DNA of 64,000 nucleotides from Lunularia cruciata. Lineage: Eukaryota; Streptophyta; Marchantiopsida; Lunulariales; Lunulariaceae. Location: NCBI GenBank assembly GCA_948567375.1, contig OX419761.1:31472243-31536242 (forward strand), read 5' to 3'. The notes below the pieces were generated by a model, which was not told where the DNA came from, did no database searches, and saw nothing but the letters and a program-made list of their open reading frames with translations. The position numbers and the translations under genes were made by a program. Positions 43,503 to 54,645 of this stretch are shown piece after piece (positions within the stretch are counted from its first letter, which is position 1; each line of letters begins with the position of its first letter).

Positions 43503-45176
43503 AAAATCATGTGACTACCCAAAAAGTATCACAATAATCAAGTAAATAACGTTCATTCCATAAAGATACAAGCCAAAAATGGTCAAATACAAAGTAGAAC
43601 ACTAACACTTAGTTCTTCTTGGTTGTGTCTTTAATCTCTTAGGTAGAAACCACACCTAGAAGAGAGTCACAAGCATTGACTCACAGCCTCATCACAATTA
43701 CAGACTCATGATCACACTACTATCCAATCTTTACATACCAACTTTGATTGTGATGATTCAAATTCTCCCAAAGATGGCTACTTCATTGCAAAAAAACATT
43801 GTCTTAGAATTGCATTCCACTTCTCCACTGAAGGCACAACTTCCTCAATCAAAACTGCTTTACAACAAACTCACACTGCACTCACAAATGAAGAATACTA
43901 CTACTTTGGCTTCCAAACTCAATGTTCCTTCAAGAATGTCCCCTTCTTTAGATCTCTCTAATACTACTCCTATATCTTCTATTTCTACTATCTCTTCACT
44001 ATGAACTACAATTGCACTCATCTAATCTATCTACATATTTATCTTTTGACCCACTCTTCTCTAATGTCTTAGGTAACTCACCCAGAGACACTTGCACTCC
44101 TACTTTTGCTACTTCAGACTTCTTCTCCTCCTTCATCTTACTACAGAGTCAATCTAAATCTGATCTCACTAAATCTAATCTAAGACTCATGTTATCTCCT
44201 ACCTCTAACTCGGTCTCTCAGACAAATCAAAAGATTGTTCAATTTAGCATCCTTTGCCTTCCTCTTTTGAGTTTCATACACAAGCAACTTCAATTTGTGT
44301 AGTCTTGCTTCTTGCAATTTAATCTTGGCTTTAGTGCTAAGCATCACCATTAACTCCTTCACTACAACTTCTATTGCATCCGACTCCACACTTGGAACTA
44401 CTTTCTCCTTACTTCTCTCCAGTTCCCATTCATTTTGATACATCATCAACACGTCCTCAAACTTAGCCTTCAATGCTTCCTTCTCTTGTCTATACAAGAC
44501 TAGTTGATCCTCAGCTCCTCTAACCAATCCCCACAATCGTCCCTTCTCCCAACTACGCTCTATTAATTCTCATTTTCGGGCTTGGTCCTTCTCTGTTGTA
44601 CTCTTCTGTAACATGCTACCTCTTGCTCCATCATTGCTGCACTTCCCTTTGAATGTATAACCTCTACTCGTGCATCAGCAATTTCCCTTTTCATTATCTT
44701 AACCCACACCATCTTCTACTTCAATTCATCATTGCACTTCACAAAGTTCTCCTTCAAGGCATCCAAGATTTTACTCCAAAGAATTGGTTCCGCCCAAAGT
44801 TCTTTGGCTTCCTTCTCTCCTTGAGTTATCTTACTTCTTAACTCCACGGTTTCCTCCGTCCATTTTGTTATGACCGCCAACTCATCCCTCACTTTTGGAT
44901 GATAACCCTTTGATCTCTATTTTCTTCTGTTGTAGAAGCACCAACAAAGGACACACAATACTCAACTCCCTCATATTTTCCTTTGCTATCTCTTATGTCT
45001 TTGTCCTTGGCAGGTATTTCTTTGATTGGTGCCCCATCTCAAAGATGTGATCTTTGTATCTTCATTGTTTTGCCATCCAAACTCTCCTCTTTGTCCGTAG
45101 CCTTGCTTGGTCTGATGATGACCACTTGAGTACTTCTCTTTCTCTTGGTTGCCCTTGGAAATACCAAGGCACCCTC

Positions 45177-45911
45177 TGTAATACCAAGGGTTAGCCATAT
45201 GATCTAGATGTGAAATTTGGTTTGGTAACATCTAGAAGGATGTTATACATGATGGTCAAAATAGATCAGATAGAAGTATCACCAAAAGAGTTTTTCTACT
45301 AATAGGGCAAAAACCGAAATAGACTTGAGAACCTTAGAACCAATAGCTAGACATATGATTTAAAGGTGAGAATTGGTTTGGTAACATCTGGAAGGATGTT
45401 ACACATGATGTACTAAACAGATCAGAAAGAGATATCACCAAAAGGGGACTTCTACTAATAGAGTAGGAACCGAAATATGCCTGAAATCTTTGAAGGCAAT
45501 TTCGGAGGCCTAAACGGATGAATTAGGCCTCAAAAATGTGCAGATTCCCCCCCAATAGAGGAAAGGTTGGCCTTCCCTCCCCCCTTGCTTTGTCTCGTCG
45601 AGAGCTTTCCAACGGTACCTTACGTGATTCTGAGATTCCTATAGGAAGATTCCCTAGAAGATTCCCTCCGGTCAAAGCTTGTTTGACCAACCAGATAGGA
45701 CCTAGACCAGACAAGTCACCCATCCAAGTAAGTAATCCAAGGGTGGACATTGCTGACATGTCACCTATCTGTGTCCCTAATCCTATGGTAGAGCTTCCTT
45801 GGAGGAGATCCTCTTTGTCTATATAATAAAGAGAAGGTGCTCCCTTGGGGCATCGAATGTTTGAGTGTGCAATCTGTGTTTTCTCTCTTCTCTTGTCCTC
45901 AGAGTATTACA
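45177..45911 (+). repeat. Solo LTR of family D (D2), TSD CCCTC
   Basis: A 735 bp LTR from TGTAATACC to GTATTACA, with perfect flanking duplications CCCTC (45172-45176 and 45912-45916). The paralogous C3 3' LTR has the uninterrupted target (GGCACCCTCTTCTTC near 35663), so the insertion is confirmed by an empty site. A TATATAATA box is at 45820-45828. It is longer than other D LTRs because of an internal 156 bp tandem duplication. Confidence 0.97.
45179..45500. repeat. 156 bp tandem duplication inside LTR D2
   Basis: TTTGGTAACATCT at 45221 recurs at 45377, and the surrounding text (CATATGAT..., GGATGTTA.ACATGATG, ACTAATAG..) repeats in register. The other D LTRs have one unit. The two units have diverged noticeably. 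Confidence 0.8.
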
Positions 45912-47574
45912 CCCTCTCCTTCTTTCTCATATTCTAGCTTGTCTGTTGGCACCTTTAAATACGGCTTGTCTCCACCTTCCATGCCTTAGATTGCATCATG
46001 GAACCCAAACTCATCTCCTTCAACAATCCCTTCTCTTGATTGCTGAACTTTAGTCTCTCTTTCACTTTTGCTACTTGACTCTTTGCTCCGCAATGTAAAT
46101 TCTTCTTCTATTCTTGAGGCTTCTCCCTTTGACTCAGTTTCTCCTTATGATTCTTCCTCCAAAGTTGATTCCTTCACTTCTACCGATGTTGGCTTTGAAT
46201 TGGATTTTTGTAGCTTTTGGGGGTGCACCAATGTAATTTTTTCTTTGGGTCTACTTCTCTTCCTTGGCATGGAGATATCTACTGCCACTATCTTCTCCTT
46301 TCCACTCTCTAGGTAATAATCATTTCCTTCATGAACCCACTTGATGTAATATTGTTAATCCGCATCTACTTTTTTTGTAGATTGGGATGAAAGTGGGACC
46401 ACATCCATCCTCTGTCCTCCAAGCTCAGTAGATTTAGCCCAAAGTAAAAGTGAGCTGCAAAGGGTACGAAGTAGTGGGACTGCATATCTACTTTCCAACT
46501 AGTGATCATCTGCCTAATGCGTTGGTGCAAACATTTCACCTAGTCCTCCGCCTCTCCTACAAACATCTAATGGAAGAACACTACCTGCTACATTGTTACA
46601 TAGATTATTTGCACTAGCTTGAACATAGCCATCATTGTGCTCACAATCTTTCTTTGCACTGGATCCTTGTAACTATCTACCTTGTACACATTCTTGGTGT
46701 GAGGTCTATTGAAGGAATTCCTCACCTTGGTAGTTTCTTCCAAAGCATCACACTTCTGATAGAAGGTGACACCTCCTACCTCTCCTGCTTCTCTTCCCAA
46801 AACTAATCTCTAATCCAACTCAATCCATTGAGCCGGGTTTCCTATCTTCCCTTCATGCTTAGGCCCGTCCTTGCACTTGCTAGCAGCAATTTTTGTCATG
46901 AACCCTGGAAAACTCAAATTCCAATTCCAGGCCATAAATGTGATGTGAAGTCTTGACAAGACTTTGGTCCTTGCCACTACATCTAATCAATGCATTGCAA
47001 GACCCCTACCCCACTCTAATTACAAATTTTTGGGGCCATTGTGTGCTTCCTCATTTTCTGCTTATGAAAGATCAAACCCGAGACGCTAACCCATTCCTCT
47101 TGTGTACTCACAATTTTCATTCCTTTGGGTCAACTCTAAATAGGGACATGATTGTGTCTAGACATTGCAATGCTTCCTCTTTGAAATCTCAATTTTATGT
47201 CCTTTGCTGATTGGTCATTCTTCAATTGCTTCTTTGTGTTACTCACTAATCTGTGCGTTTGTTTCTTGTCACTTTCAAGAACATCTTGGTCCCAAGGTAG
47301 TCACTTTCTTCTTGCATACTTTCTTGATTGCCAGAACCCAAGTAAAGGTTGTTATAGGTTCTTTGGATCAGGTGGAAACCCCCGATATAAAGTCCTCTAT
47401 CATTGTCTTCATATTTCTATCTGTCCAAACCCAAGTCCTTCTGACTTTCACCCGAGGTCGACTTTACACCAAACACACAATTACTTATGTTTCTTTCCCG
47501 TTTACCCCTCCTTTGGCTTTACCAATGCACTTCTTCTTCAAAACTCCAAAAAAAATTAATTTGTGGGTACCACA

Positions 47575-47850
47575 TGAGGGGCCATAAATACTGCTATTAG
47601 GGCTAGAGATTCAGGTCAAGTAGAGTGGAATATCTTTGAAGTGCAATTCCAAAGAGCTTACTTCTTTGATGTTGAGTTCTTGAGTTCTTGGCTATGGTGG
47701 ATAGAGTCCAACAAGCATCCATTGGAGTTTCTTAGCTAGAGTTGATGCGACTTGATTGTAGAAAATGCCCAATTTTGAGAGATTATTGAATTGCAAATTG
47801 ATCTTTTATACAATTTGAGTTTGATTTGAGCATGAACTAAACTGATTATT
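47575..47850 (+). repeat. B2 3' LTR, continuation after C3
   Basis: GGGGCCATAAATACTGCTATTAGGG... aligns with 24050-24330 in the 5' LTR, including ACTTCTTTGATGTTGAG and GAGTTCTTGGCTAT. It is the part of the B2 LTR displaced by C3. Confidence 0.82.
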
Positions 47851-47965
47851 GTGGCACTTTAGAGTTATGTATGACTTCTATATGAGTTATGTTTCTATAG
47901 TGTATGATGTTAACAATGATGTATGTTGTCTGGTGATGTATATATGCTTGACAAGTTGCTTATCA
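47851..47965 (+). repeat. Stray piece of B 3' UTR
   Basis: GTGGCACTTTAGAGTTATGTATGAC and on to GATGTATATATGC match B1 9328-9440, although this lies downstream of LTR sequence. It must come from another B copy or from a rearrangement. Confidence 0.65.
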
Positions 47966-49084
47966 AAGAATTCTAGTTGTTCCTTGTGTTGATGATGTAG
48001 ACTCTTCATCTACTCCAAGTGTAAGGTCTACAATAAGAGTTTGTAATTGGTTTGCATTATTATTTGTTCTCCTAAAAAATGATGTCCTTGCACCTCTTTT
48101 GGATATACCATTGCAATTTGTTTTTGATTTTGAGTAGAATAATTTATTTTATTTGCATTTAGTTGTCAAGAAAAAAAGGTAATGGAATGAAATACATCTA
48201 GGAATTCTTATTGTAACACAACTCCAATTGAAAATTTAGAATCATCAAAATTAACCATCCAAGGTAATTTAGGATCATATGGTTGGAGGATAGGTAGTGA
48301 AGATACATTCTTAAGTTTACTAAGTATTTCCTCTTGCTTGGTAGTCCACTTAAAGCTTGTTGTCTTCTACAAGAGATCAATTAATAGTGTAGCAATGTGA
48401 GTATAATAGTGGATGAATCCTTAACAAAAACTCACCAATCCATTAAATCCTCAAAATTTTGTGATATCCTTGGGAGTAAGCCAATTGGCAATGGCCTTGA
48501 TTTCCTCCTCTTCCATCTTGATTCCTTCTATTGAAACCTTATGACCCAAGAAAGTAACTTCCTTTACCAAAAGGTACATTTAGACTTCTTACAATGGGAC
48601 TTCTATTGTCTTAGTTGTCTTAAGACTTCTTGTATGTAGCTTTTTGTTTTGCCTCTATCTTATTATGAATTAAAATATCATCCAAGAATACAACTCATAT
48701 CAATTTAAGAGCCTCTCCCACACCTAATGCATTTGTTTTATGAAAATTGTATTTAGTTAGTCCAAAAGGTAAAATTCTCCATTCAAAATACCAATACCTT
48801 GTGCAAAATTTAGTCTTTAGCCTATCTTCCTTATTAATTAGAATTTTCCAATAATCACTTTGAAGATCCAATTTTGAGAAGTATTATGCTCCACTTAATT
48901 GATCCAACAAGTCATCAATTCAAGACAAAGGATTCATTCTTCATGGTTTATTTATTAAGACCATGATAATCGATATAGAAAAAGCCTTCTATCCTTCTTT
49001 GGTATAAAGAGTACTTGTGCTCTCCAAGGAGATATACTATGTTGTATGAAATGCTTCTCTGACAACTTGGTTAGTGTTGTTTTA
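47966..49084 (-). pseudogene. F reverse transcriptase and RNase H
   Basis: Minus-strand translation shows ISPWRAQVLFIPKKD near 49010-49060, FGKGSYFLGHKVSIEGIKME near 48500-48570, a GF.GLVSF segment near 48420, FKWTTKQEEILSKLKNVSS near 48285-48350, and VNFDDSKFSIGVVLQ then QLNANKINYS near 48130-48250. These are ordered Gypsy RT palm, thumb and RNase H motifs. Confidence 0.72.
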
Positions 49085-50600
49085 TGAACCGGCTTGTCTT
49101 TCACTCAAAATAGACCATTGATGGGTATTAAAGTAGCATACCATGAACTAAGAAGGTAAAAAAACCAAACTCCATCACACTCCTCCAAGGCTAAAACTCC
49201 AAGACACCTTCAAGTCTTAAGCCATTGTTTAATAAGGAACTCAAAGAGAGCAAAATAATTGCAAATAAAAGGATGATGAGTCCATCTTCATCCTTGGTTT
49301 ATATTATTATGAAATAGTTACACATCAAAGTTGCTAATTGATAAGTGTAAAATACAATTAATTACAAGAATGCACTACAAGAACATTGAAGAGTCTATAC
49401 AAGACAGATCTTCACATTTTGGAATTCTATTTATGGGAGTGAATAGAAAGATAATTCACTTTGGGACCCATATATTTATGAATATAGATGCAAATGAGGT
49501 GTGATTTATTTCATGGGAAGTGTTTTCTCAAGGGCTTTCCATAAACACCAAGATCATGAAAAATAGAGCTTTAGAAAAAAATTATGCGCACTTGAAGTTT
49601 AGGACAAATATGTCTTATTGGAGTTGTGGGATTCTATTGTGAGAGCTACGGGCAGGCTATAAAACGTACCTACATGGGAATTGCAAGAAGGCTTTGTGAC
49701 TAAGGAACATGCATGAATGGCTACAGAATCTACTAGCATGGGACATGTGGGAAGCTTCTAGGACTACAAGAATGCACCTTGCAAGAAGGCTACAAGCATG
49801 GCCCTAACTTGTGGAATTGAATGAGGTGATGTGTATCTATTGGTACCAAAAAATCTAAGGTGTAGATATTGGATCAATCAACACTACATGTTCCAAAACT
49901 AGATTAGGATCTCCAAGTGCGAGTGTATATATAGTATAAGTGTTTGTAGATAGGGTGACTTTGACAATTCTTGATCAATAATCCAAGAATGAATATAAAA
50001 TCTCATCTAACTATGAATGAAAGAAAACTTGACATGATTTCTATGCATACTTTTCTTGACCAGCTTGATTTTTGCTTCATCACATAGTCAAATTTAGATT
50101 CCCATTGCTCTCTCAAATTCCTAGTTGTGCATTTTTCTCCCAACACTAATTGCTTGAGTAACTAAAACTATTATTTAAAAAATCATTTGAAGTCAAAAGC
50201 CTAAAGGAATATCCATACATATGGGAATAATCCTATGAGCATATGGCCTTATCTTGACTCAACAACTAAATTAAGGATTCCTTCATATGGGTTATCCTTG
50301 GAGTATAGAAAATTTTGAACCAAAAAAGATAGTGTGCCGAAGAGTTCTCAACTCTTTCCTCAAAGTCAAACATGTAAGAATCAGATAAAGTCAACACACT
50401 AGAATCCAAAATAGTGTTGTTAACTCTTTTAATTTCTTCTAAAGAAGGATCACTCGTATCTTGGCTATGACTAGCTTCAGATAATCATGACTATGATTAT
50501 TTATATGAAGCTTGGTAAGCTTCATATAAATAATTTTTCAACTACATACAATACTAACTTAATATCCCCATAGAGTATACATGTACCAATGGGTGTTATA
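49085..50600 (-). repeat. Solo LTR of family A (A3), hosting solo LTR G
   Basis: The two halves, 49085-49338 and 50156-50600, match the inverted A LTR (5920-6596) from TGAACCGGC to GGTGTTATA, with LTR G between them. It is inserted in the RT of element F. It is clearly more diverged than A1/A2, so A was active over a long period. Confidence 0.85.
49339..50155 (+). repeat. Solo LTR of family G, TSD CTAAT
   Basis: An 817 bp sequence starting TGATAAGTG and ending CTCCCAACA, with perfect 5 bp duplications CTAAT (49334-49338 and 50156-50160). It interrupts LTR A3 at a site intact in A1 and A2. A TATATATAG box lies at 49926-49934. No other G copy is in the window. Confidence 0.88.
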
Positions 50601-50711
50601 CATTGAAGTTTTTCTAACTCCTTTGGTGAGATTTGATAGATTGGCTTACTCATCGGAATGCTACTTTGCAATACCTTGATTGTGAAAAGCAAACCTTAAG
50701 CAGAGTGTAAT
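50601..50711 (-). pseudogene. F polyprotein, RT entry segment
   Basis: The minus strand reads KPIYQISPKELEKL-type text, the conserved 'RxSPxEL' approach to Gypsy RT. It lies between solo LTR A3 and element D, and both flanking pieces of F continue the same order. Confidence 0.6.
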
Positions 50712-51289
50712 TATAATGTTCCAAGGACAAGAGAATCTCCAAGAGAAACACAAGAGAAGAAACACAAAGCTCAACACTCAATACTACGGTGCCTCAAAGG
50801 AGCACCTTGTCTTTATTATATAACAAAGAGGATCCCCTCAAAGGAAGCTCTACCCTTGGATGAGATACATCGATTGGTGACCTGTCAGTGAGCTCCACCC
50901 TTAGATTAGTTGTATGGATGGTCTTATCTGGTCAGTCAAACAAGTTTGATAGGAGGGAATCTTTAAAAAATCTTTTTATTTAAAGCTCAAAATTGCATGG
51001 ATGAGGTACTATTGGAAAGCTCTTGACAAGACCAATAATGGATGAGAAAGCCAACCTTTTTACTTATGGGGTGGGGGGTTTCTTTCATTTTCAAAGCCTA
51101 ATTTATCCATTTAAGCCTCCAAAATTGGCTTTGAAGTTTTTAGTGTTTTCAACTCTTGCCATATTAGTGGAAGTACTCTTTTGGTGACTCCTCTATTTGA
51201 TCTACTTGGTCCATCATATACAAAATTCTTCTAAATATTACCAAGCCAATTTCCACCTCTAGATAATATGTCTAACTACTAGTATTACA
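50712..51289 (-). repeat. D 3' LTR
   Basis: From TATAATG to AGTATTACA on the plus strand, homologous to 54646-55249. A minus-strand polypurine tract (AAAAGGGGAGAGGTT) lies at 51290-51304, immediately upstream in element sense. Confidence 0.88.
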
Positions 51290-51433
51290 AACCTCTCCCC
51301 TTTTAAGATGTAGCATCCTTGTTGTGAAGCCATTGCTCAAAATATTGCACTAACACTAGTGTATGGGTCAAGTTGGCTATTGGTTCCCATGTTGCATTGT
51401 AAAATGAGCACCCTTTCTAATGTACAAGATATT

Positions 51434-51793
51434 TCACACATCGATGGCAAGTACTATGGATGCATTTTTGGAGCATTTGACTTCATATTCCTTTGTGCCA
51501 TCAATAAGTGTTGTACAAGGTTTAACTTCTTGTATGAAAGGGAAGAAGGGTGGTCGGGGTGTATATTTGTGTAATAAGGAAACATAAAACACTTGATGGA
51601 TCTTCATGTGTGGCGGTAGTTTGAGGTGATAGGCCACTATATTAATTTGAAAAAGGATTGGAAAAGGCCCAATAAAATGAGGTTTGAGCTTATGAGGCCC
51701 AACTAAGTGAGATTGTTTATGGATAGCCAGAGTTGATCCCAAAAATTGAACTCCATTTGCCAACAATGTGCATTTTCTTACTAATTCTATCAA
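51434..51793 (-). pseudogene. D integrase C-terminal domain
   Basis: A 119-codon open segment includes LVGPHKLKPHFIGPFPILFQ, VAYHLKLPPHMKIHQVFYVS and LLHKYTPRPP. This is the GPF module and 'HPVFHVSLLKKY' tail of chromovirus-type integrases. A following EYEVKCSKNAS stretch could be a worn chromodomain start, but I would not insist. Confidence 0.85.
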
Positions 51794-51874
51794 TTTAAGG
51801 CAATTTGCAACTTGGGCTTGGCATTCTCCACACCCTATTGGATTTTAGAAACAAAAGTGTTGATAACGTCAACC

Positions 51875-52440
51875 TTAGTAGCCATTGAGTGGATTTTCAT
51901 CAAGCTCAAAGGTGTGAAAAGATGCTCTATATATATGAGAAAGAATGGTATGACTTGGTGTGGATACATTCATTGAATTGTTGTAAGTAAATTCTACCAT
52001 TGGAACTAAGGTTGATTCCCACATGTCTTGCTCATCTAAGTTGAAGCCTTGGAGCATGTTGTCAATAGTGGGATTAGCCCACTCTATTTGTCCATCAATT
52101 TGTGGATGGTAAGCCTTGGAATGGCCAGTTTGGTTTTGAAGATACCAAAGAGTGTTCTCCAAAACAAAATAGTGAATTGCTTCTATCGACGATGAGCACT
52201 CAAGATAGTCCATGATGAGAAAAGATTACAACTATGTACAATTGAACTCATTATGGAGTAGTCACATCCTTGGTGGTAAGATGCACATGAATAATTTTTC
52301 TAAATTGGTTAACAAAGTCTATGATGGAGTCAAACTTCAAGAGATTTTTGGGCAATTCACAAAGCATATCCATGCTTACATATTCCCAATGTTGTGTAAG
52401 AGTAGAGAGAAGTTGAAGGAGTTTTAGAGAGCTTGATTAG
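51875..52440 (-). pseudogene. D integrase core
   Basis: The open segment 51875-52213 has LQNQTGHSKAYHPQIDGQIE, WANPTIDNML and VEFTYNNSMNVSTPSHTILS, the second half of a Gypsy integrase core including the Glu helix. The earlier part of the core is at about 52220-52440. Confidence 0.85.
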
Positions 52441-52474
52441 AAGCTTTATTCTATTCTACTCCAAACTTCCTCCA

Positions 52475-52672
52475 TCACATCTTGTTGTTCATCTTGGACC
52501 AATAGTAATGGTGTATGATTTCATTTAAGGTCTTGTTCACTCCAACATGATCTGCAATGATGGAATCATGACCTTCTACTAGGATGATGGTTCTTATGTC
52601 TAAGGCATTTGGGATCCATAACTTGGCATCATGAAAGGTCAGTCCTTGGATATTGGCTACACCTTTGGACAA
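52475..52672 (-). pseudogene. D integrase zinc-finger region
   Basis: A 65-codon open segment reading IPNALDIRTIILVEGHDSII, then ADHVGVNKTLNEIIHHYYWS, followed by KMNNKM. It matches 'HDSxxxGHxGxxKTLxxIxxxYYWxxM' at the start of chromovirus integrases, with two histidines of the zinc site. Confidence 0.8.
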
Positions 52673-52859
52673 CTGAGCTCCTACAATCTATGGGTCAATT
52701 TTCATAGCAATATGAATCCTTAGCCAAAATTTAGGGTTCATCTTGACCTATACCACTAGATTGTTTGGCATAGGTGCCCAAGTGAATGCATCTTCAAGTT
52801 TTTTATTGCCTCCTACATATGTGATTATCATGTTGAATTTTTGTCTCCACTCTGCCAAT

Positions 52860-53370
52860 TAAATTTGTTGATGAGATAGATTTTCTAATGTCTTGAGGTA
52901 GATTAGAGGTTTGTGGTATGTCTCCACTACAAATGCCTTCTTGCAAAAATAGTGCTTCCAATGCTTGGTTGCAAGGACAATGGCAAACTCTTCTTGTTCA
53001 ATGGTGTGATAGTTGCATTTTGCCAATAATAGCTTTTGAGAAATACGCTATTGGGCGTCATCCGTCATTCCATTCTTGTTGTAAGATTGCTCTATTGCAA
53101 CACTTGATGCATCTATAACCAACTTGATTGGATGTTTTGGGTCATACCATTTCAAGATTGGTGCATGTAGTAATATGTCTTTCAATTCCTAGAAGGCTAA
53201 TTCTTGTGTGGTTCTCCACATTCACTTCTTCTCCTTGCCAAGTAATGTTGTTAGAGGTTGTGTAACCTTAGAGAAGTCCTTGAAATATTGATGACGAAAC
53301 CTTGTCAATCCCAAGAAACTCTTGAGTTGAGTTTTATCTTCTAAAGCACTCTATTTTTAATTGACCTTTA
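52860..53370 (-). pseudogene. D RT thumb and RNase H
   Basis: Minus-strand pieces include FLGLTRF-like text near 53300, LLGKEKK then ELKDILLHAPILKWYDPKHP near 53130-53215, LVIDASSVAI near 53090-53125, AIIGKMQLSHH-type text near 53000, and HQQI at about 52870. These are the RT thumb and RNase H start. Confidence 0.6.
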
Positions 53371-54630
53371 TTTTATATGTTAACACTTGGACCAAGGGCC
53401 TTAAGGAAGACAAGCACAACACTTAAATTATCAAGAGCTTTTATTGGACTCATATCAATTATCACAACTTGCAAATCAAGAAACAACTCTTGTATGTTGT
53501 TCTTTTGCTTCAAACCCCATAGTTGGGTTTGAGCCATCCGTATGCAACCATGGATTGAAAATTCTTTAGCAATCCTTCTTGCATTACCATCCAAGTAATC
53601 TCTTTTCCTTCAGCCAACATTGATTGTTCCTAAGCATCATACCATGTGAGGGCTTTATTGGTCAAGTATCCACATGCAAACACTTGTGTGGAATGGTTGG
53701 TGATCTCAATTGTGAATAATCAAAAGTATTGATTCATTCTTGAAATCTAGGTTTCAATTACTCCCATGGAATGTTATTCCTTGTAAGGATTGATGTTGCA
53801 CATCTTCTTCATCCATAGTACAATGTGGCTAATTCTTGACCGAGGTCAAACTCATTGGGATGAGTGACTCTCTAGGTACTTCAACCGTAGGTATTGGGTT
53901 TTGGGATGGTTCTCCTTCTTGTACTGCTTGATTGTTCTTGAAGGTATATACTTTACTTTGCAAGGGCTCCATGGTCATCTCGATCTCCTAAAACTTGTTC
54001 AACATCCCTTGCATTAGATCTTCCAACATGGATCCATGATTCTTTCACACTACAAGTGCTCAATCATTACTTCCTACTTCAATAGAGAGTTAAGATGATC
54101 ATTTGAGAGGGAGCAAAAACTATTATAACTACCATTAAGACCTAAGAGGCTATCACTCATTGATAATATTCCTCACCAAAATTTCATATTACAAAATCCC
54201 TAAACATCACTTTTGGTCTAACCACATAATGGATTTCTACTTGAGAGTTGAAAGGGAGAGTATTTGGTATATTTAGATCCATTGCATCATAGTAGAATGT
54301 AGATTGTCAAATCACACTCTCTATTGTATATTACCACAAGTAGAATCATTGGGTTTGGTAAATTCATCACTATATCTATGAACTCTACTCCAAAATGATG
54401 AACAAAATATACTCTCAATTGTGCACATTGGATGTACATAATCTTGATATGGAATGGATTCAAGAATGGAAACTAGGTGCAATAAATTATCCTCCAAAGC
54501 TTCCATCCCATCCTCTCTCTAAAACAACCCTAATCTATCAATTGCATTATGTTTTCTCCTCTCAAAATTACTCAATCTTAATAGCCTTGTTCCTCCAAGA
54601 AGGGTGATCCACTCTCTTGGATTAAAACAA
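53371..54630 (-). pseudogene. D gag region
   Basis: The open segment 53373-53594 contains LGLKQKN-type text, then IQELFLDLQVVIIDMSPIKA and LDNLSVVLVFLKALGP, like the end of a retrotransposon gag. Upstream, FACGYLTNKALTWYDA (53620-53680, minus) resembles 'YLxGxALxWY'. The stretch toward 54630 has open pieces but nothing more I recognise. Confidence 0.5.
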
Positions 54631-54645
54631 CAGCTCTGATACTAT
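54630..54645 (-). other. D primer-binding site (tRNA-iMet type)
   Basis: The minus strand reads AGTATCAGAGCTG two bases after the 5' LTR end. Twelve of 13 positions equal TGGTATCAGAGCTG-type initiator-Met sites from the second base on. Confidence 0.72.

Larger units (their letters stand above)
34219..47574 (-). mobile_element. Ty3/Gypsy element C3 (Tat/Athila-like) inserted in the B2 3' LTR
   Basis: A 13.4 kb minus-strand relative of C1. The 5' LTR is 43510-47574 (which hosts solo LTR D2) and the 3' LTR is 34219-37333. Inside, read leftward, are the primer site, gag, protease, RT, RNase H, integrase and polypurine tract. Flanks GGAGG (34214-34218) and TGAGG (47575-47579) match at four of five, and B LTR sequence continues across the insertion. 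It is broken at dozens of points. Its LTRs are longer (about 3.1-3.3 kb) than those of C1, marking a subfamily. Confidence 0.9.
43510..47574 (-). repeat. C3 5' LTR, hosting solo LTR D2
   Basis: From TGTGACTACCC to TGTGGGTACCACA on the plus strand. Without the 735 bp D2 insert and its 5 bp duplication it is about 3.3 kb. It is homologous to 34219-37333 throughout, including the U3 reading-frame text near 46200-46980. Minus-strand open pieces such as 44192-44536 (coiled, E/K-rich) belong to the same U3. Confidence 0.88.
24012..47850 (+). mobile_element. Ty3/Gypsy element B2 (second methyltransferase/PHD copy), with nested insertions
   Basis: A second copy of element B with a 1.65 kb 5' LTR (24012-25658) and an internal region to 34167. 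Its 3' LTR starts at 34168, is interrupted by element C3, and resumes at 47575-47850. The domain order is as in B1: gag, methyltransferase, spacer, RT, RNase H, integrase, PHD. RNase H and the integrase core can also be seen here. Solo LTRs C2 and E1 and a D LTR piece lie inside. It is broken at dozens of points and looks older than B1. Confidence 0.85.

Noticed and set aside
51434-51560. Chromodomain in element D
   Set aside because: The text after the integrase tail (EYEVKCSKNAS) is only faintly similar and lacks the conserved aromatic pattern seen at 23010-23150.
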